Shown one piece after another: positions 11,578-23,430 of a stretch of DNA of 64,000 nucleotides. Position 1 is the stretch's first letter; every line of letters begins with the position of its first letter. A program made the position numbers and the translations under genes. The notes below the pieces were generated by a model. The model ran no database searches. It was given only the letters and a program-made list of their open reading frames with translations, and was not told the DNA's origin. Source of the DNA: Akebia trifoliata (taxonomy: Eukaryota; Streptophyta; Magnoliopsida; Ranunculales; Lardizabalaceae). The stretch lies in assembly GCA_017979445.1 (NCBI GenBank), contig CM030716.1:13491611-13555610 (forward strand), given 5' to 3'.

Positions 11578-14569
11578 TCAAGAATCCCGTACAAGTATAT
11601 CTAACTTCATCTGTTCCAGCATCTTGAGAACCTCGGCCATGGTTGGTCTCTTGGAGGGCTCTGATTCAAGGCACATCAATGCTATATTAAATACATTCTT
11701 AACTTCATTGAGAGGACAACATCCTAAGCTACTATCAATGGCATGCTCTTCTGTCTCCTTGTTCACAACTGCTTTCACCTGTTACAACATGTGACACAAT
11801 GTTTTTAAATATTTTACGTGATAGATCATGTAAGAAAAAGGATTAGCAAGCATTTCTAATGACTGACGAATTTAAAAAGAAAAATCTCTCTTTATGATTT
11901 AAAGGTGGAATTCAAGATGCAGATCTGATTTAACAATCTATTCGAAGGTAGTTATTGGTTACTAGTACTCAACTAGAATTTACGAGGTACTTGGACTTGG
12001 CATGATAGCTTTGAGAAGCCCAATATGCATAGATCTCTGGGCACATACTAAAGTATTTTATTTAATTATTTTCAAATCAGATTTTCTTTTTAAATAAGAA
12101 AGAAATTAATGAAAGGTAAAAGAAAACATTTCCATAGCCACGGAACTATGAAAAAAATAAAAAATACGAATAGACATATAAGAAGGAAGACCATTAAACA
12201 ACTACAGTTGTATTAAGAACTTAAAAGTAGTGTGTGGAGCAATCCTGTCCTATTTTAGAATTAATTTTTTTTTCTTTGAAGAAGGTATCACTAAAAGAAG
12301 GGGCACTGCAATGTGTGTCAGGACATGTCAACAAGCATATCTTTGCAGATAGATAAATAACAAAAAATAGGGAAGCATCACTTTTTTACTTTTCGTCATC
12401 TATTGCGAACTTTGGGGGATTGAGTCTCTATTGTTGGATAATTGAAGTTTTTTGTTCATGGCATTCTATAATCGAATGATTTTTCTCTTTGTAATAATGT
12501 CAGATTACTTTTGAACAAAGGCCATGGATTTTTTGAAGTCTGATATTGAACTGCTTCCCTTGTGCTTCACAAGTCGAGGCTCAAGACCCCACATCGTGTA
12601 TCAGCGTATGGAAGTTTATTTATATACAATGGAGGGTGCCAAACTGTGAACAATCCATGGATGGCCAGTGGAGACACTCCCATTTTCTAGGACTTTGCTA
12701 TGTCAGACACTATATCATACCTATGTGTCAGACACATGCCAACATACTTAATCAAGCAAATCTTTAACTTTATTTAAATAATTTGCTTTTGTGTATTATC
12801 TATATGTTGTTAATATATATCCACTTATTTATAAATACTTTCTATAGTGTTTACTTAAATGAACTCAAATATTCTAAAAATGTCTCTCGACATGTAGAAT
12901 AAATTTTATGGATAGGATATCTGGTTTGTGGGATCAGTATGTCTGACACTTTCTACCCCTGTCAGACATTGGCACGTGTCCGTGTCTTTGTTCCAAAGGT
13001 TGTACTCATCTAGAAGTGATAAATAGAGAACAAGAAGAGACCATGTCTATGAAGGCACAAGGAAATAAGCTTCGTGTAGAATTAGAATAAGACACTACGG
13101 GCAAAAACATGTAGTGAATGATGTTAAAAATGTCTCTTTTAGTTATTTTTCCAATTATGACTACCACAGTAGGGTATAAAAGATAGTGCCAATTATGCCA
13201 ACATTTAGAAGAAACATGCAAGTTGAATGTTCTAAAACAGCAAGGCAGAGACCAAAAAGAATGTGGATCTATGTAGTGAGACATGTATAAACACACTTGA
13301 ACTAGCATAAGACATGGCTTTAGATAGAATTGAATGAACGGGATTTTATACAACTAAGATATAGAGCTTAGTGTATCTCAACGAAAACAAGATAACCTTT
13401 AATCTGTTGAAACTTGTATTCTATAGAGTGTAGGAATTACCCATGTCACTAGCTTAGTTCCCTCTTCAATAAACGCTTCATCCATTGGTCTTTTTCCAGT
13501 TAAAAGCTCAAGTAAAACAACACCAAAGCTGTAAACATCCCCTTTTGCTGTTGCTCTTCCCGTGTCAAAATATTCTACATCAAACACAATTGCACTATGT
13601 ATGAATAACAAGACTAAGGAGCGAGGGGGAGAGAACCATTAAAGTTTTATTTATTTATTTTTAATACTATACCAGGAGCTAAGTAACCAAAAGTTCCAGC
13701 AACGAATGTTGAAACATGAGTCTTATCTGGCTCCATTAACGTCGCTAAACCAAAATCAGACACCCGAGCTTCCATATTTTGATCCAACAAGATATTGCTC
13801 GATTTAATATCTCTATGGATTATGTGAGGGATACAATCATGATGAAGGTATGATATGCCCCGTGCAGCACCAACTGCTATTCTATATCTTGAAGTCCAAT
13901 CTAAAGGCTTCTTGTCAGTTGATCTTCCTGCATTAGAATCTGTTTTGTAAGAAAAATTCGAGATAGCAATTTTCTATGTATCGTTTAGGTTTAAATTTCA
14001 TACCATGAAGCAATACATCCAAACTTCCATTGGGCATAAGATCATATATGAGAAGATTGTAGTGAAGGGCAGTGTAGTATCCATGAAGAGTGACAATGTT
14101 CCTATGTTTTATATCCCCCATTGCTTCAAGCTCTCTTTCGAATCCTCGATCTCTGTCTGCACTACCCTTGTTAAGTCTTTTTACGGCAAAAGAGGTGGAA
14201 TCATCTATTGTTAGTCTGTACACCGTTCCATAGCCTCCGGACCCGATTATATCCTTGTTGGTTAGCCTCATTGTCTTCTTCAAGAACACTTCCGACGTTA
14301 AATATTGCATCGTTGGAGACCGAAACATCACCATTTTTCCACCTTTTGTGGTAGTTTATGTGTCAGAATTTCGATTATCTTTAGGTTCAAATCTTCAAAT
14401 AATTCTCTCTGAAAGAAAGATTAGTATTTGTACCTGACATGCTATCTTGAAAAACTTGGTGCTTTCTTCTCCATCTTTTGTAGAGGAGAATTGAGATAAC
14501 TATCTTTGATATAACGAAGGCAACACAGCTTACTGTGATGTAGAATGCTAACATTGCAGTATTGCCCAT
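11578..14569 (-). CDS. Receptor-like serine/threonine-protein kinase (At1g78530-type)
   Basis: Five minus-strand exons (14434-14569, 14004-14342, 13673-13927, 13441-13574, 11578-11778) join in phase into a 354-residue kinase; Arabidopsis At1g78530 is about 355. Start: ATG at 14569. Residues ~7-29 form one membrane segment ([19 protein letters not shown]) followed by basic residues (YKRWRRKH); there is no leucine-rich ectodomain, as in the family. Kinase motifs: glycine loop [10 protein letters not shown], Lys in [19 protein letters not shown] with the RD catalytic loop, SDFGLAT for the DFG motif, APEYFD for APE, and [18 protein letters not shown]. Stop TGA at 11580-11578. The last intron is 1.66 kb, the others 76-100 bp. 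It probably sits in the plasma membrane; its ligand and pathway are not evident. Confidence 0.88.
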
Positions 14570-14877
14570 TTATTTCTATACATTGAAACAGAAATTTAGA
14601 GAAGTCAGGGTACCCCGTGAAATCATTTACTTATATAAAACATGCATATTAGTGTTAATTGATCTTTTCTGATAGATTCATATGAACCAAAAAGATATAT
14701 AAACACATGCATGGAGATTTAAAGAAACGAGATGTGGAGGTGTCATTTATTACATCGTATTGTTTGATGAACACTACCAAATTACGTAATTCAAAATAGC
14801 CCATTAATTTCTACAAAATGAAATCGAAAAAAGAACATTAGACACATTATCAAGTGATGTATTCTATATCTTACATT
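14570..14877. other. Region upstream of the receptor-like kinase
   Basis: AT-rich DNA on the 5' side of the minus-strand kinase gene. It should hold the 5' leader and core promoter, but no motif was confidently assigned. Confidence 0.35.
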
Positions 14878-15300
14878 GTTAACGAACCAACTACTCCAAA
14901 AGACCGATCTGTTGGAGAAGGGGGGAACTATGAATAGAATAGGGTCATGCGGCATAACTGGGGTGTGACTCACCTGAGAGAGAAGGAAAATATAAACTCA
15001 ACACTCCCTCTCACCCATAAGGGTGGAAAGATTCGAACCTGTGACCTATACGAACCTGTGCTCTGATATCATGTTAACCGATCACGGTACTTAACTAAGG
15101 TGTGACTCACCTGAGAGTCTCTCCCTCGCCCATAAGGGTGGAAAGATTCGAACCCGTGACCTATACAAACCAGTGAACCAACCAACTAATCCAAAAGACC
15201 GATATGTTAGAGAAGGGGAGAACTATGAATATAAGAGGGTCATGGGGCTTAATTGGGTGTGACTCACCTGAGAGTGGAGGAAAATATACACTCAACAAAC
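14878..15300 (-). repeat. Tandem copies of a box-B-bearing repeat
   Basis: A block containing 'cccataagggtggaaagattcgaacc' (reverse strand: GGTTCGAATCTTTCC, a box-B-like tRNA promoter sequence) occurs at about 15016 and 15130. 'GGTGTGACTCACCTGAGAG' occurs three times (about 14963, 15100, 15258). 'ccaaaagaccgat...gttagagaagggg' occurs twice (about 14896, 15190). So two to three partial units of one repeat lie head to tail. 'ctctgatatcatgttaacc' is related to initiator-tRNA-Met-like repeats common in plant genomes. The exact class is uncertain. Confidence 0.55.
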
Positions 15301-18300
15301 ACGATCAACAATGATCAATTGATGCTGCAACAGAAAATTAAAGCAAAAGAAGAGAACACTGAGACATTCATCATCAGAACTCAGAATTGATTGATAGATT
15401 CAGAATTCTTGACCCTTACTAAGATACAAAAGGTATGTAATCAAACAAAAAATAAATAAAAATAAGCCCATTTATTTCGATTCAGAGATAAAAATTCAAA
15501 GAAATCAGAGGTCACACCACAAAGAAAAAATTGTACTATTGATCGATCGCTTGTTCGGATCCATTTAATCCTCAATGGGTATTGCAAGTATTGATGAATC
15601 AATTAAAATAAACAGTAAAATAACATCAAACAAAGAAAATTAACTCATACCCAATCAAAATCTAAATCAATAAGAGAAATCTAAGACAGCCCAGCCCAGC
15701 CCAGCCCAGAAGAACAAAACAGAAGATGAGCTACAGAAAGTTAATGTAAATTGATTTCTTTCTTTTAAAATTCCAGATATAAGATCTTACCAGAGAGAAG
15801 AACCAATCCAACTTTTGAGTTCTTCTTAGAAAGATACAAATTATCTTCAAAGATAATAATTTGTTTACAGCTGAAAGGCTTCACATTGTAGTACTCTTTC
15901 AAAAACTCTGAAAAGAGAGAGCTTTTATTGTTTCTGAACTGTAGAAGTAGGACAAACATTTTTGAGTGTTTTCAACACGTGAAAGTTCAAAACAGGAAAA
16001 AAAGAAAAGCAAATTGGACTGGACGTCGGTTTCGTGTCGACTGAAACTCGACCGAGTCAAATCGGCAAAAACTTGATGAAACCAACTTGCTGAATCAACT
16101 GAAAAGTACTGAGTTGGGTCAGAAGTCGACCGAGTTATCCAGTTATACTTATATATAAAATATTAAAAATTGTTTTGTAGAATAAAAAATAAAATAAATA
16201 ATTATTTAAAATATTAAAAATTACTTTTAGATATTTATATATTTAATTTAATTTTTATTTGAATAGGCAGAATTGATTCATGATTTGCTTTGATCTGATA
16301 ATTAGGGATTTGGAGTCAGAATAGGGGTGTCAATGGGTTGGTTCTGGTTCGGTTCTTAAGGAGTAGAGAACCAAAATCATTATATTTTTCTCTGATTCTT
16401 ATTTTTATCGGTTTCAGCTCTAAAATAAGTGGAAACACGAGTACCCAATTAATTTCGATTCCGAAGAATCGAATGGAAAAATATATTTTAAATCATTATA
16501 AAATGTATTTTTCTTTAAAATATCAATATATTATGTACAAAATATCCATTTAATTATTATTTATTTTATTAAAGATGAGAGTTAATATTTATTTTTAAAA
16601 AAAATTAAAATTAAAATTCATCTTCTCTAAGAGTATTAAACTTTTAGAAGTGGTGACAAATTTTAAACTCCAGTACATAGTTTGTATGAAAATTTGAATA
16701 AATTTATATAATACATATTAATTTTTAAAATATAAGAAAATCTTAAATAATATACAATATAAAAAATGACAAAATTCGGTTTTAGGTACTCGTGAGTAAC
16801 CATCGGATAAAATCTAATGATTCCTATCGGTTTGATTTCATTTTAAAACCAACTCTAATCAATTTCAATAATAAATAAATAAAAAAAGAGAATCAATTTC
16901 TAATCGATTTCACATGAGATTTAATCAACACCATCGATTTAAATATCCTCCAGATATTAAGGATGTGACATTAAAAATAATTGTATTTGACTAATACCAT
17001 CGTATTATAAATCCTCGAGATACTAATCATGAGACATTAAAAATAATTATCTTGGGCTACGTATCCGTGGTTACTGATGATGCATGACTGTCTTCAACTC
17101 GTGACATAAAGATGTGCCACGTTATGTCATAGAGGATTGTAGAAGACACATGTCAAGTATTTATTTGGTTGTGTACAATTATTACACAGCGGTCGCACCA
17201 GCTAAGTATGAATCATGTGAAATTCTTTCTTATCTTTTGAACGAAGAATGGGTTAATAATGATAAGGATTGGACGTGTGAGTGTTTCGGGAAAGTAGGCA
17301 CTGACGTACTGTACTGGAAGCTAGATCTGATTTTAGATCTTAGGGTGTTTGGTTGCAAGGATAATCTTATTTATTAATCGAATTGTTTCATTGATGGTGT
17401 AAAGTATAGACCAAAATCATGATAACAAATCTGACCTTTTCAAAATGCAACTCAATCAATAAAAATTTCTTTAGGAAAAAAAAAGAGAAAATTACTTAAA
17501 AGACCTTAGTTAAGGAATTTATTTTTAAATAGTTCCTAAGTTTTGCTTCGTAATTTGATAGGACATTTAGTGAACTTTTTTATTTCTTAATGTTCAGGGC
17601 AGAGTTAGGATTTTTTCTGTAGTGAGGGCAAACTATGATTAGTTGTATAGTTGAAGAATTTGAAGATGAATGATTTTAAGGAGAAATTTAGAGATTTTTT
17701 TATTAGAAATTGAAGAAAATGATATTTAAGTAATTTCCAATTAGTATATGAGAAGGCCTGGTCAAATGGGGCATGTAATTAATTGAAAATATAGGGGTGT
17801 CTAAAAGTTTTATGAGGGCAATTACCCCCACCAGCTCCTTACTAGCTCCACCCCTGTTAATGTTCTTTCATTATTAGCGAACTCACTGTTTTTTTTTTTA
17901 TATTTACTGTCGAGTTCACCATGTTTTAGTTATTATCGGATTCGACATTTTTTTTATTTAGTGTCGAGTTTATAATTTTTACTATTGAACTAACCACTAT
18001 TTATCATCAAGTTCACCATTATTTATTTATTGTCGAACTTGAAGTTTTTTATTTATTGTCTTGTTCACGTTTTAAATAAAAGTTGGGGAACTCTATTAAA
18101 TCACGACAACTTGACACTCAACTTGGTATTGTCAACTCAGTAAAATTGGTTAGATAAGTTTGATCTAACTCACCAAAATCAATTAGATCCGTTATTTTGA
18201 AACTTCCCACTTGTACCAACCTATCTCGCACTCACTTAATGATCTGTAACTTGTGAAACTTCTACTGAAATTTTAATAATAAATACTAATAATCTGATCT

Positions 18301-19197
18301 CTTATTTTTGAGTTTTTTTGACTAAAATATGTGGAAAGATCGACTAAAAATTTGAGACAACAATTTGTTTAGATAATTTCAACCCAAAAGATCTATTATT
18401 GATAGGTTTTTATCTAAAATTTAAGAAAAAAGTGAAAAAAAAACCCTATTTTTTTTTGCATGCATCTTTGAAATATTTGAAAAAAACCCTAAAAAAATAA
18501 CTTCTTCTTATTTTCATTAAAAATAAGTTATTTTCAATTAGGTTCATAAGATATTAGATAATCCATTGGACTAAAACAAGTCAAACTGACTTTATTATCA
18601 TTTGGGTTGATTTGGTTTCATTAGTACTAATTCTTATTTAGGGGGATCAACCTATGTCTCAACCCCATGGGAACACTACCCATTGCCACCACTAATGTTA
18701 GGTAACCCACGATTTGTTATTAACCAACTTTGATCAACAACCAGATGTATGCATATAAAAAAAAGAGTTTGATGCATACGATGGATAGTCGTCACCATGA
18801 GGTATTCAAAGTGTAAAATCAGATTTTTGTTGGTTAGCAAGTTGACTTTGGGTTTCATGCGTAAAAGAAGAAATAACTCATTATTGATGTAAGACATCAT
18901 ATTCATAGGGGGACTTCATTTATTGCGTTTTCAAATCGATAATTAGAATGTTTTGGGTGGCATGTGAAATCAATTTCACATTCTTGACGAGGTCAGTCGG
19001 CTTAATTTTCAATGATTTTGCTCCAATCAAAAGTCAATTTTCAATAACTCGTTGACTTTGAATATGAAATCCGATGATGTGAATTAGTGGATCGACTCAT
19101 TGATTTGAGTGTGATTCATCCAATAATTAGACTCACCAATTTTGTGAAAATTGTGTTTAATAATTATTCCAAGTGATGTGGTAATATATATATATAT
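15301..19197. other. Intergenic, AT-rich, without identified genes
   Basis: No gene is supported here. A (CCCAG)-like pentamer repeat 'cagcccagcccagccc' lies near 15690. At 16323 'aggggtgtcaatgggttggttc' and near 16850 'aaaccaactctaatc' look like the two ends of a degraded non-autonomous element, but no clean duplication was found. Short open frames such as 17114-17377 have no recognisable similarity or codon character. Confidence 0.35.
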
Positions 19198-19576
19198 GAG
19201 CATGGTTCAGCAGCCCTAAAGTTTGTCAAGTTTGGTGCCAAACATTTTTCAAAACATGGGTTAGAAGCTTTGGAATGAGTTGATTTTTTGTGAGGATGAT
19301 CTCTGTGATGAAGGATCATCCTTGCAAAAAATCATCCCATTCCAAAACTTGTAACCCCATCAAAATTGATTTACAAAAGTTGGACGCTCTAAACTTTTTC
19401 AACTTGTAAACATGGGGCTAGAGGTTTCATAATCAGCTGATTTTTGGCAAGGATGATCTCCTCACCATAGAGATCATCCTCACAAAAAATCAGCCCATTC
19501 CAAACATTTTTGCCCATATAAGACAAAACGGTGTGTCGCAATGTGAGTCGTAATAGGGATATACAGAACTTGACCC
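19198..19576 (-). mobile_element. Double-hairpin MITE, copy 2 (mismatched ends)
   Basis: Bounded by (TA)n on both sides. It has two forward/inverted module pairs (TTGATTTTTTGTGAGGATGATCTC and partner; GCTGATTTTTGGCAAGGATGATCTC and partner) separated by the conserved spacer in reverse orientation. The left terminal sequence (GGTTCAGCAGCCC ... CATTTTTCAAAACATGGG) and the right terminal sequence (reverse strand GGGTCAAGTTCTG ... CGACACACCG) belong to different subfamilies, so the ends do not pair. Confidence 0.85.
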
Positions 19577-19590
19577 ATATATATATATAT

Positions 19591-19947
19591 GGATAGCGTT
19601 ATTACGACTCACATTGCGACACACCGTTTTGTCTTATATGAGCAAAAATGTTTGGAATGGACTGATTTTTTGTGAGGATGATCTCTGTGATGAGGGGATC
19701 ATCCTGACAAAAAATCATCCAATTCCAAAACTTCTAACCCCATCAAAATTGATTTACAAGAATTGGACGGTCTAAAATTTTTCAACTTGTAAACATGGGG
19801 CTAGAGGTTTCATAATGAGCTGATTTTTGGCAAGGATGATCTCCTCACCATAGAGATCATCCTCACTAAAAATCAGCCCATTCCAATCATTTTTGCCCAT
19901 ATAAGACAAAATGGTGTGTCGTAATGTAAGTCTACGGAACCCGACCC
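19591..19947 (-). mobile_element. Double-hairpin MITE, copy 3
   Basis: Shares the (TA)n tract at 19577-19590 with copy 2. Both ends carry the 'attacgactcacattgcgacacaccgttttgtcttata' type of terminal inverted repeat. Two hairpins and the spacer are present. Confidence 0.88.
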
Positions 19948-19963
19948 TATATATATATATATA

Positions 19964-20343
19964 GGGTCCGTTCAGCACCCTAAGCTTTACCACACACTTT
20001 AACAAACGTGTTTTGTCTTACATGGGTTAGAAGTTTTTGAATGGGCTGATTTTTGGTGAGTATGATCTCTATGATTAGAAGATCATCCTCCCCAAAAATC
20101 AGCCCATTCCGAAATGTTTAGCCCCATGTTTACACGTTGAAAAATCGTGGACCGTCCATTTTTTGTAAATCATTTTTCTTGGGGTTAGAAGTTTTGGAAT
20201 GAGCTGATTTTTGGTGAGGATGATCTCCTCACCATAGAGATCATCCTCACCAAAAATCAGCCCATTCCAAAACTTCTAACCCATGTAAGACAAAACACGT
20301 TTGTTAAAGTGTGTGGTAAAGCTTAGGGTGCTGAACGGGACCC
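19964..20343 (+). mobile_element. Double-hairpin MITE, copy 4
   Basis: 380 bp between (TA)n tracts. The left end GGGTCCGTTCAGCACCC and the right end (reverse) GGGTCCCGTTCAGCACCC pair for more than 45 bp through 'ttaccacacactttaacaaacg'. Both hairpins and the spacer with 'aatcgtggaccgtcc' are present. Confidence 0.92.

Positions 20344-20406
<63 letters not shown>
20344..20406. repeat. (TA)n microsatellite, about 30 units
   Basis: An uninterrupted TA run between copies 4 and 5, the longest in this cluster. Confidence 0.95.
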
Positions 20407-20409
<3 letters not shown>

Positions 20410-20787
20410 AAATGTTCAGCACCCTAAGTTTTACCACACACTTTAACAAACGTTTTTTGTCCTACATGGGTTAGAAGTTTTGGAATGAGCTGATTTTTGG
20501 TGAGGATGATCTCTATGATTAGAAGATCATCCTCCCCAAAAATCAGCCCATTCCGAAATGTTTAGCCCCATGTTTACACGTTGAAAAATCGTGGACCGTC
20601 CCTTTTTTGTAAATCAATTTTGATGGGATTAGAAGTTTTGGAATGAGCTGATTTTTGGTGAGGATGATCTCCTCACCATAGAGATCATCCTCACCAAAAA
20701 TCAGCTCATTCCGAAACTTCTAACCCATGTAAGACAAAACGCGTTTGTTAAAGTGTGTGGTAAAACTTAGGGTGCCGAACGGGACCC
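20407..20787 (+). mobile_element. Double-hairpin MITE, copy 5
   Basis: 381 bp. Left end GGGAAATGTTCAGCACCC, right end (reverse) GGGTCCCGTTCGGCACCC. The outermost ~8 bases differ, but the inner ~40 bases of the terminal inverted repeat match. The second hairpin has arms of about 45 nt with a short loop 'ctcaccata'. Confidence 0.93.
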
Positions 20788-20814
<27 letters not shown>

Positions 20815-20820
<6 letters not shown>

Positions 20821-21179
20821 TGTTCAAGGGCAAACTTTTTGGCAAAACATTTTTCAAAACATGGGTTAGAGGTTTTGGAATGGGCTGATTTTTGGTGAGG
20901 ATGATCTCTACGGTGAGTAGATCATCCTCACCAAAAATCAGCCCATTCCAAAACTTCTAACCCTTGTTTACCAGTTGAAAAATCGTGGACCGTCCATTTT
21001 TTGTAAACTGTTTTTGATGGGGTTAGAAGTTTTGGAATGGGCTGATTTTTGGTGATGATGATCTCCTCACCATAGAGATCATCATCACCAAAAATCAGCC
21101 CATTCCAAAATCTCTAACTCATGTGTTTGAAAAATGTTTTGCCAAAAAGTTTGCTAAAAAGTTGGCCATTGAACGCCCC

Positions 21180-21181
<2 letters not shown>
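20815..21181 (+). mobile_element. Double-hairpin MITE, copy 6
   Basis: 367 bp between (TA)n tracts. Left end GGGTAGTGTTCAAGGGC, right end (reverse) GGGGGCGTTCAATGGCC, followed by 'aactttttggcaaaacatttttc'. Both hairpins and the spacer are intact. Confidence 0.9.
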
Positions 21182-21216
<35 letters not shown>

Positions 21217-21220
<4 letters not shown>

Positions 21221-21593
21221 CCCGTTCAGCAACAAACATTTTGACAAACATTTTGGCAAAACATTTTTCAAAACATGGGTTAGAGGTTTTGGAATGGGCT
21301 GATTTTTGGTGATGATGATCTCTACGGTGAGGAGATCATCCTCAACAAAATCAGCCCATTCCAAAACTTCTAGCCCCAGTTTACAAGTTGAAAACTCGTG
21401 GACCGTCCATTTTTTGTAAACCATTTTTGATGGGGTTAGAAGTTTTGGAATGGGCTGATTTTTGGTGATGATGATCTCCTCACCGTAGAGATCATCCTCA
21501 CCAAAAATCAGCCCATTCCAAAACCTCTAACCCATGTTTTGAAAAATGTTTTGCCAAAATGTTTGTCAAAATGTTTGTTGCAGAACATTTCCC
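21217..21593 (+). mobile_element. Double-hairpin MITE, copy 7
   Basis: 377 bp. Left end GGGTCCCGTTCAGCAACAAAC, right end (reverse) GGGAAATGTTCTGCAACAAAC, then 'attttgacaaacattttggcaaaac' on both sides. It is the same terminal type as copy 13 in the Copia LTR. Confidence 0.92.
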
Positions 21594-21625
<32 letters not shown>

Positions 21626-22005
21626 GGGTCCCGTTCAGCACCCTAAGCTTTACCACACACTTTAACAAACGTGTTTTGTCTTACATGGGTTAGAAGTTTT
21701 GGAATGGGCTGATTTTTGGTGAGGATGATCTCTATGGTGAGGAGATCATCCTCACCAAAAATCAGCTCATTCCAAAACTTCTAACCCTATCAAAAATGGT
21801 TTCCAAAAAATGGACGGTCCACGATTTTTCAACGTGTAAACATGGGGCTAAACATTTCGGAATGGGCTGATTTTTGGGGATGATGATCTTCTAATCATAG
21901 AGATCATCCTCACCAAAATCAGTCCATTCCAAAACTTCTAACCCATGTAGGACAAAAAACATTTGTTAAAGTGTGTGGTAAAACTTAGGGTTCTGAACAT
22001 TTCCC
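21626..22005 (-). mobile_element. Double-hairpin MITE, copy 8
   Basis: 380 bp, ending the seven-copy cluster. Left end GGGTCCCGTTCAGCACCC, right end (reverse) GGGAAATGTTCAGAACCC. The first hairpin pairs about 45 bases around a 9-nt loop (TATGGTGAG) with one G-U pair. The spacer is in reverse orientation. Confidence 0.92.
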
Positions 22006-22019
22006 TATATTTATATTGG

Positions 22020-22519
22020 GATGTCCTTACCGTCAAATTAGAAAGAGAGAGAAAAAAAAAAATTAAGTATTTTCAAATAAAAAATACCCAATTCGGATCT
22101 GTTCGCATTTGTACATTAAAAAGCCCATTTTGACTCTAGTGTTAGCTCATTAACCAAATTAAGTAGTACATAAATCGTAATAAAGACCAACCTTCGAATT
22201 GGGCGATTTTGATGCCTAAATCCTTCTAAAATCTGTACCTTGTTGTCTTTCCTTGAATTTTCATTGTGGATCAATCCAAACCCATTTCAGTGTCAACATG
22301 TTAATTTCCTACATCTAAATTAAGTGGTGACTCCAATTCCAAACCCAAAATATCCAAAGCGGGTGCAGGTCCATTGAGCCACTTTTTGAATATTTGAATT
22401 ATCAAAAACGTGATTTGCTAGGACATGAACCCTCCCCCAAAGAAACTAAATTTATTTCCAACAAATAAATGGAGGAAATTGGGTTTAAAACCTTCTTTAC
22501 ATGTTTTACCAAATATACG
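22020..22519. other. Intergenic, no feature seen
   Basis: AT-rich DNA with a short GA/poly-A tract at about 22046-22063. Nothing else recognisable. Confidence 0.4.
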
Positions 22520-23390
22520 TGTCAACAACAAATTTTGTGATTTACCTCACGATACAGAAAATATAATCACAAACGAATGTGATTGATTTTGATAAAGAAA
22601 TGGTACGAGTATTCTCCTCTGATTAATAATCAAATATAAAATGATGATGATGTGTAGTTTTTCTCTTTTTGAGCTTCACGCTCTATCAATTGAGAAAGTG
22701 ATTTCTTGATTTTTAAATGATAACTTGAGAAGTTAGATTTTTTTGTAGAGTTTTTGTATAGATTTTCTTCTCTTTGGATTTTACGCTTGATTGACTAAGA
22801 CATATTTCTATTATGAGAAGAGATTTTAGGTTTGATTTTCTCTTGAATTAGAGTCCATGTCTTTGTTTTTTTTTTTTTTTTTCTCTAAGAGGACTTGAAA
22901 GTTTCTTCGTATTTAGAGTGGGAGCTTGTATCTTCTAAGAGAGTGATCTAGAGTTCCCTCAAATTAACGAAGGCTTTGATATTTATACACTTAAGATGAA
23001 TTAACTTTTCAACTTGACTTAATAGGTTTTGATTAGTTGGTTTGAAGGTTAAATTGGTCTGATTCAAATTTTGAGGGCTTTATGAACCCTTGTGGACTTA
23101 ACCAATCTATTTTGATTATCAAACCACCTCATTTTTGTGGGTTTGTTGGCTTAATTATGGGCTAACACATCTTATTGGTTTACGGGCCTAGAATTCAGAA
23201 TGGACCACTTGGGCTTGTTGGATCATGATCTTTATCTATGAAAACCAGCACCTAAGTCAAGAAGGGATCTTCCCAATCAATGGGCCTGATTTAGATTTGT
23301 GGGCCTACTTATGATTTCTAGGGACTTTTCTTGATTTATGAAATATGTAAGGACTTTCTTATAATTTCAATGTCTACAATATGTAAACAC
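22520..23390 (+). repeat. Dispersed repeat, copy A (LTR-like)
   Basis: Shares an ordered series of blocks with 50180-50980: 'cctctgattaa', 'cagtcaaatataaaa'-like, 'tcaattgagaa', 'gattttcttctct', 'gatccctcaaa'-like, 'tatttata', then a tail rich in 'gggcc'. The overall layout, with a promoter-like 'tatttatac' and a downstream GC-richer tail, resembles a diverged LTR, but the ends and duplication are not defined. Confidence 0.5.
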
Positions 23391-23430
23391 TCCCCCCCCC
23401 CCCCCCCCCCCCAACAAAAAAAAAAAAAAA
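23391..23430. repeat. Poly-C / poly-A tract
   Basis: About 20 C followed by about 17 A. The length may be unreliable in the assembly. Confidence 0.9.

Noticed and set aside
17114..17377. An 87-codon open frame as a gene.
   Set aside because: No family signature could be read and it lies in unannotated AT-rich DNA. Insufficient support.
19772..21424. Short open frames in the double-hairpin cluster with runs of Ile-Tyr.
   Set aside because: The Ile-Tyr runs are translated (TA)n, and the rest is translated hairpin. No conserved frame exists across copies.
19198..22005. A CRISPR-like or satellite array, because of regular repeats and spacers.
   Set aside because: The sequence is plant nuclear DNA. 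Units are ~380-bp inverted-repeat elements separated by (TA)n, with mixed orientations.
23391..23430. Poly-C/poly-A tract as a regulatory or G-quadruplex element.
   Set aside because: A homopolymer with likely length error and no gene nearby to regulate. Left as a simple repeat.
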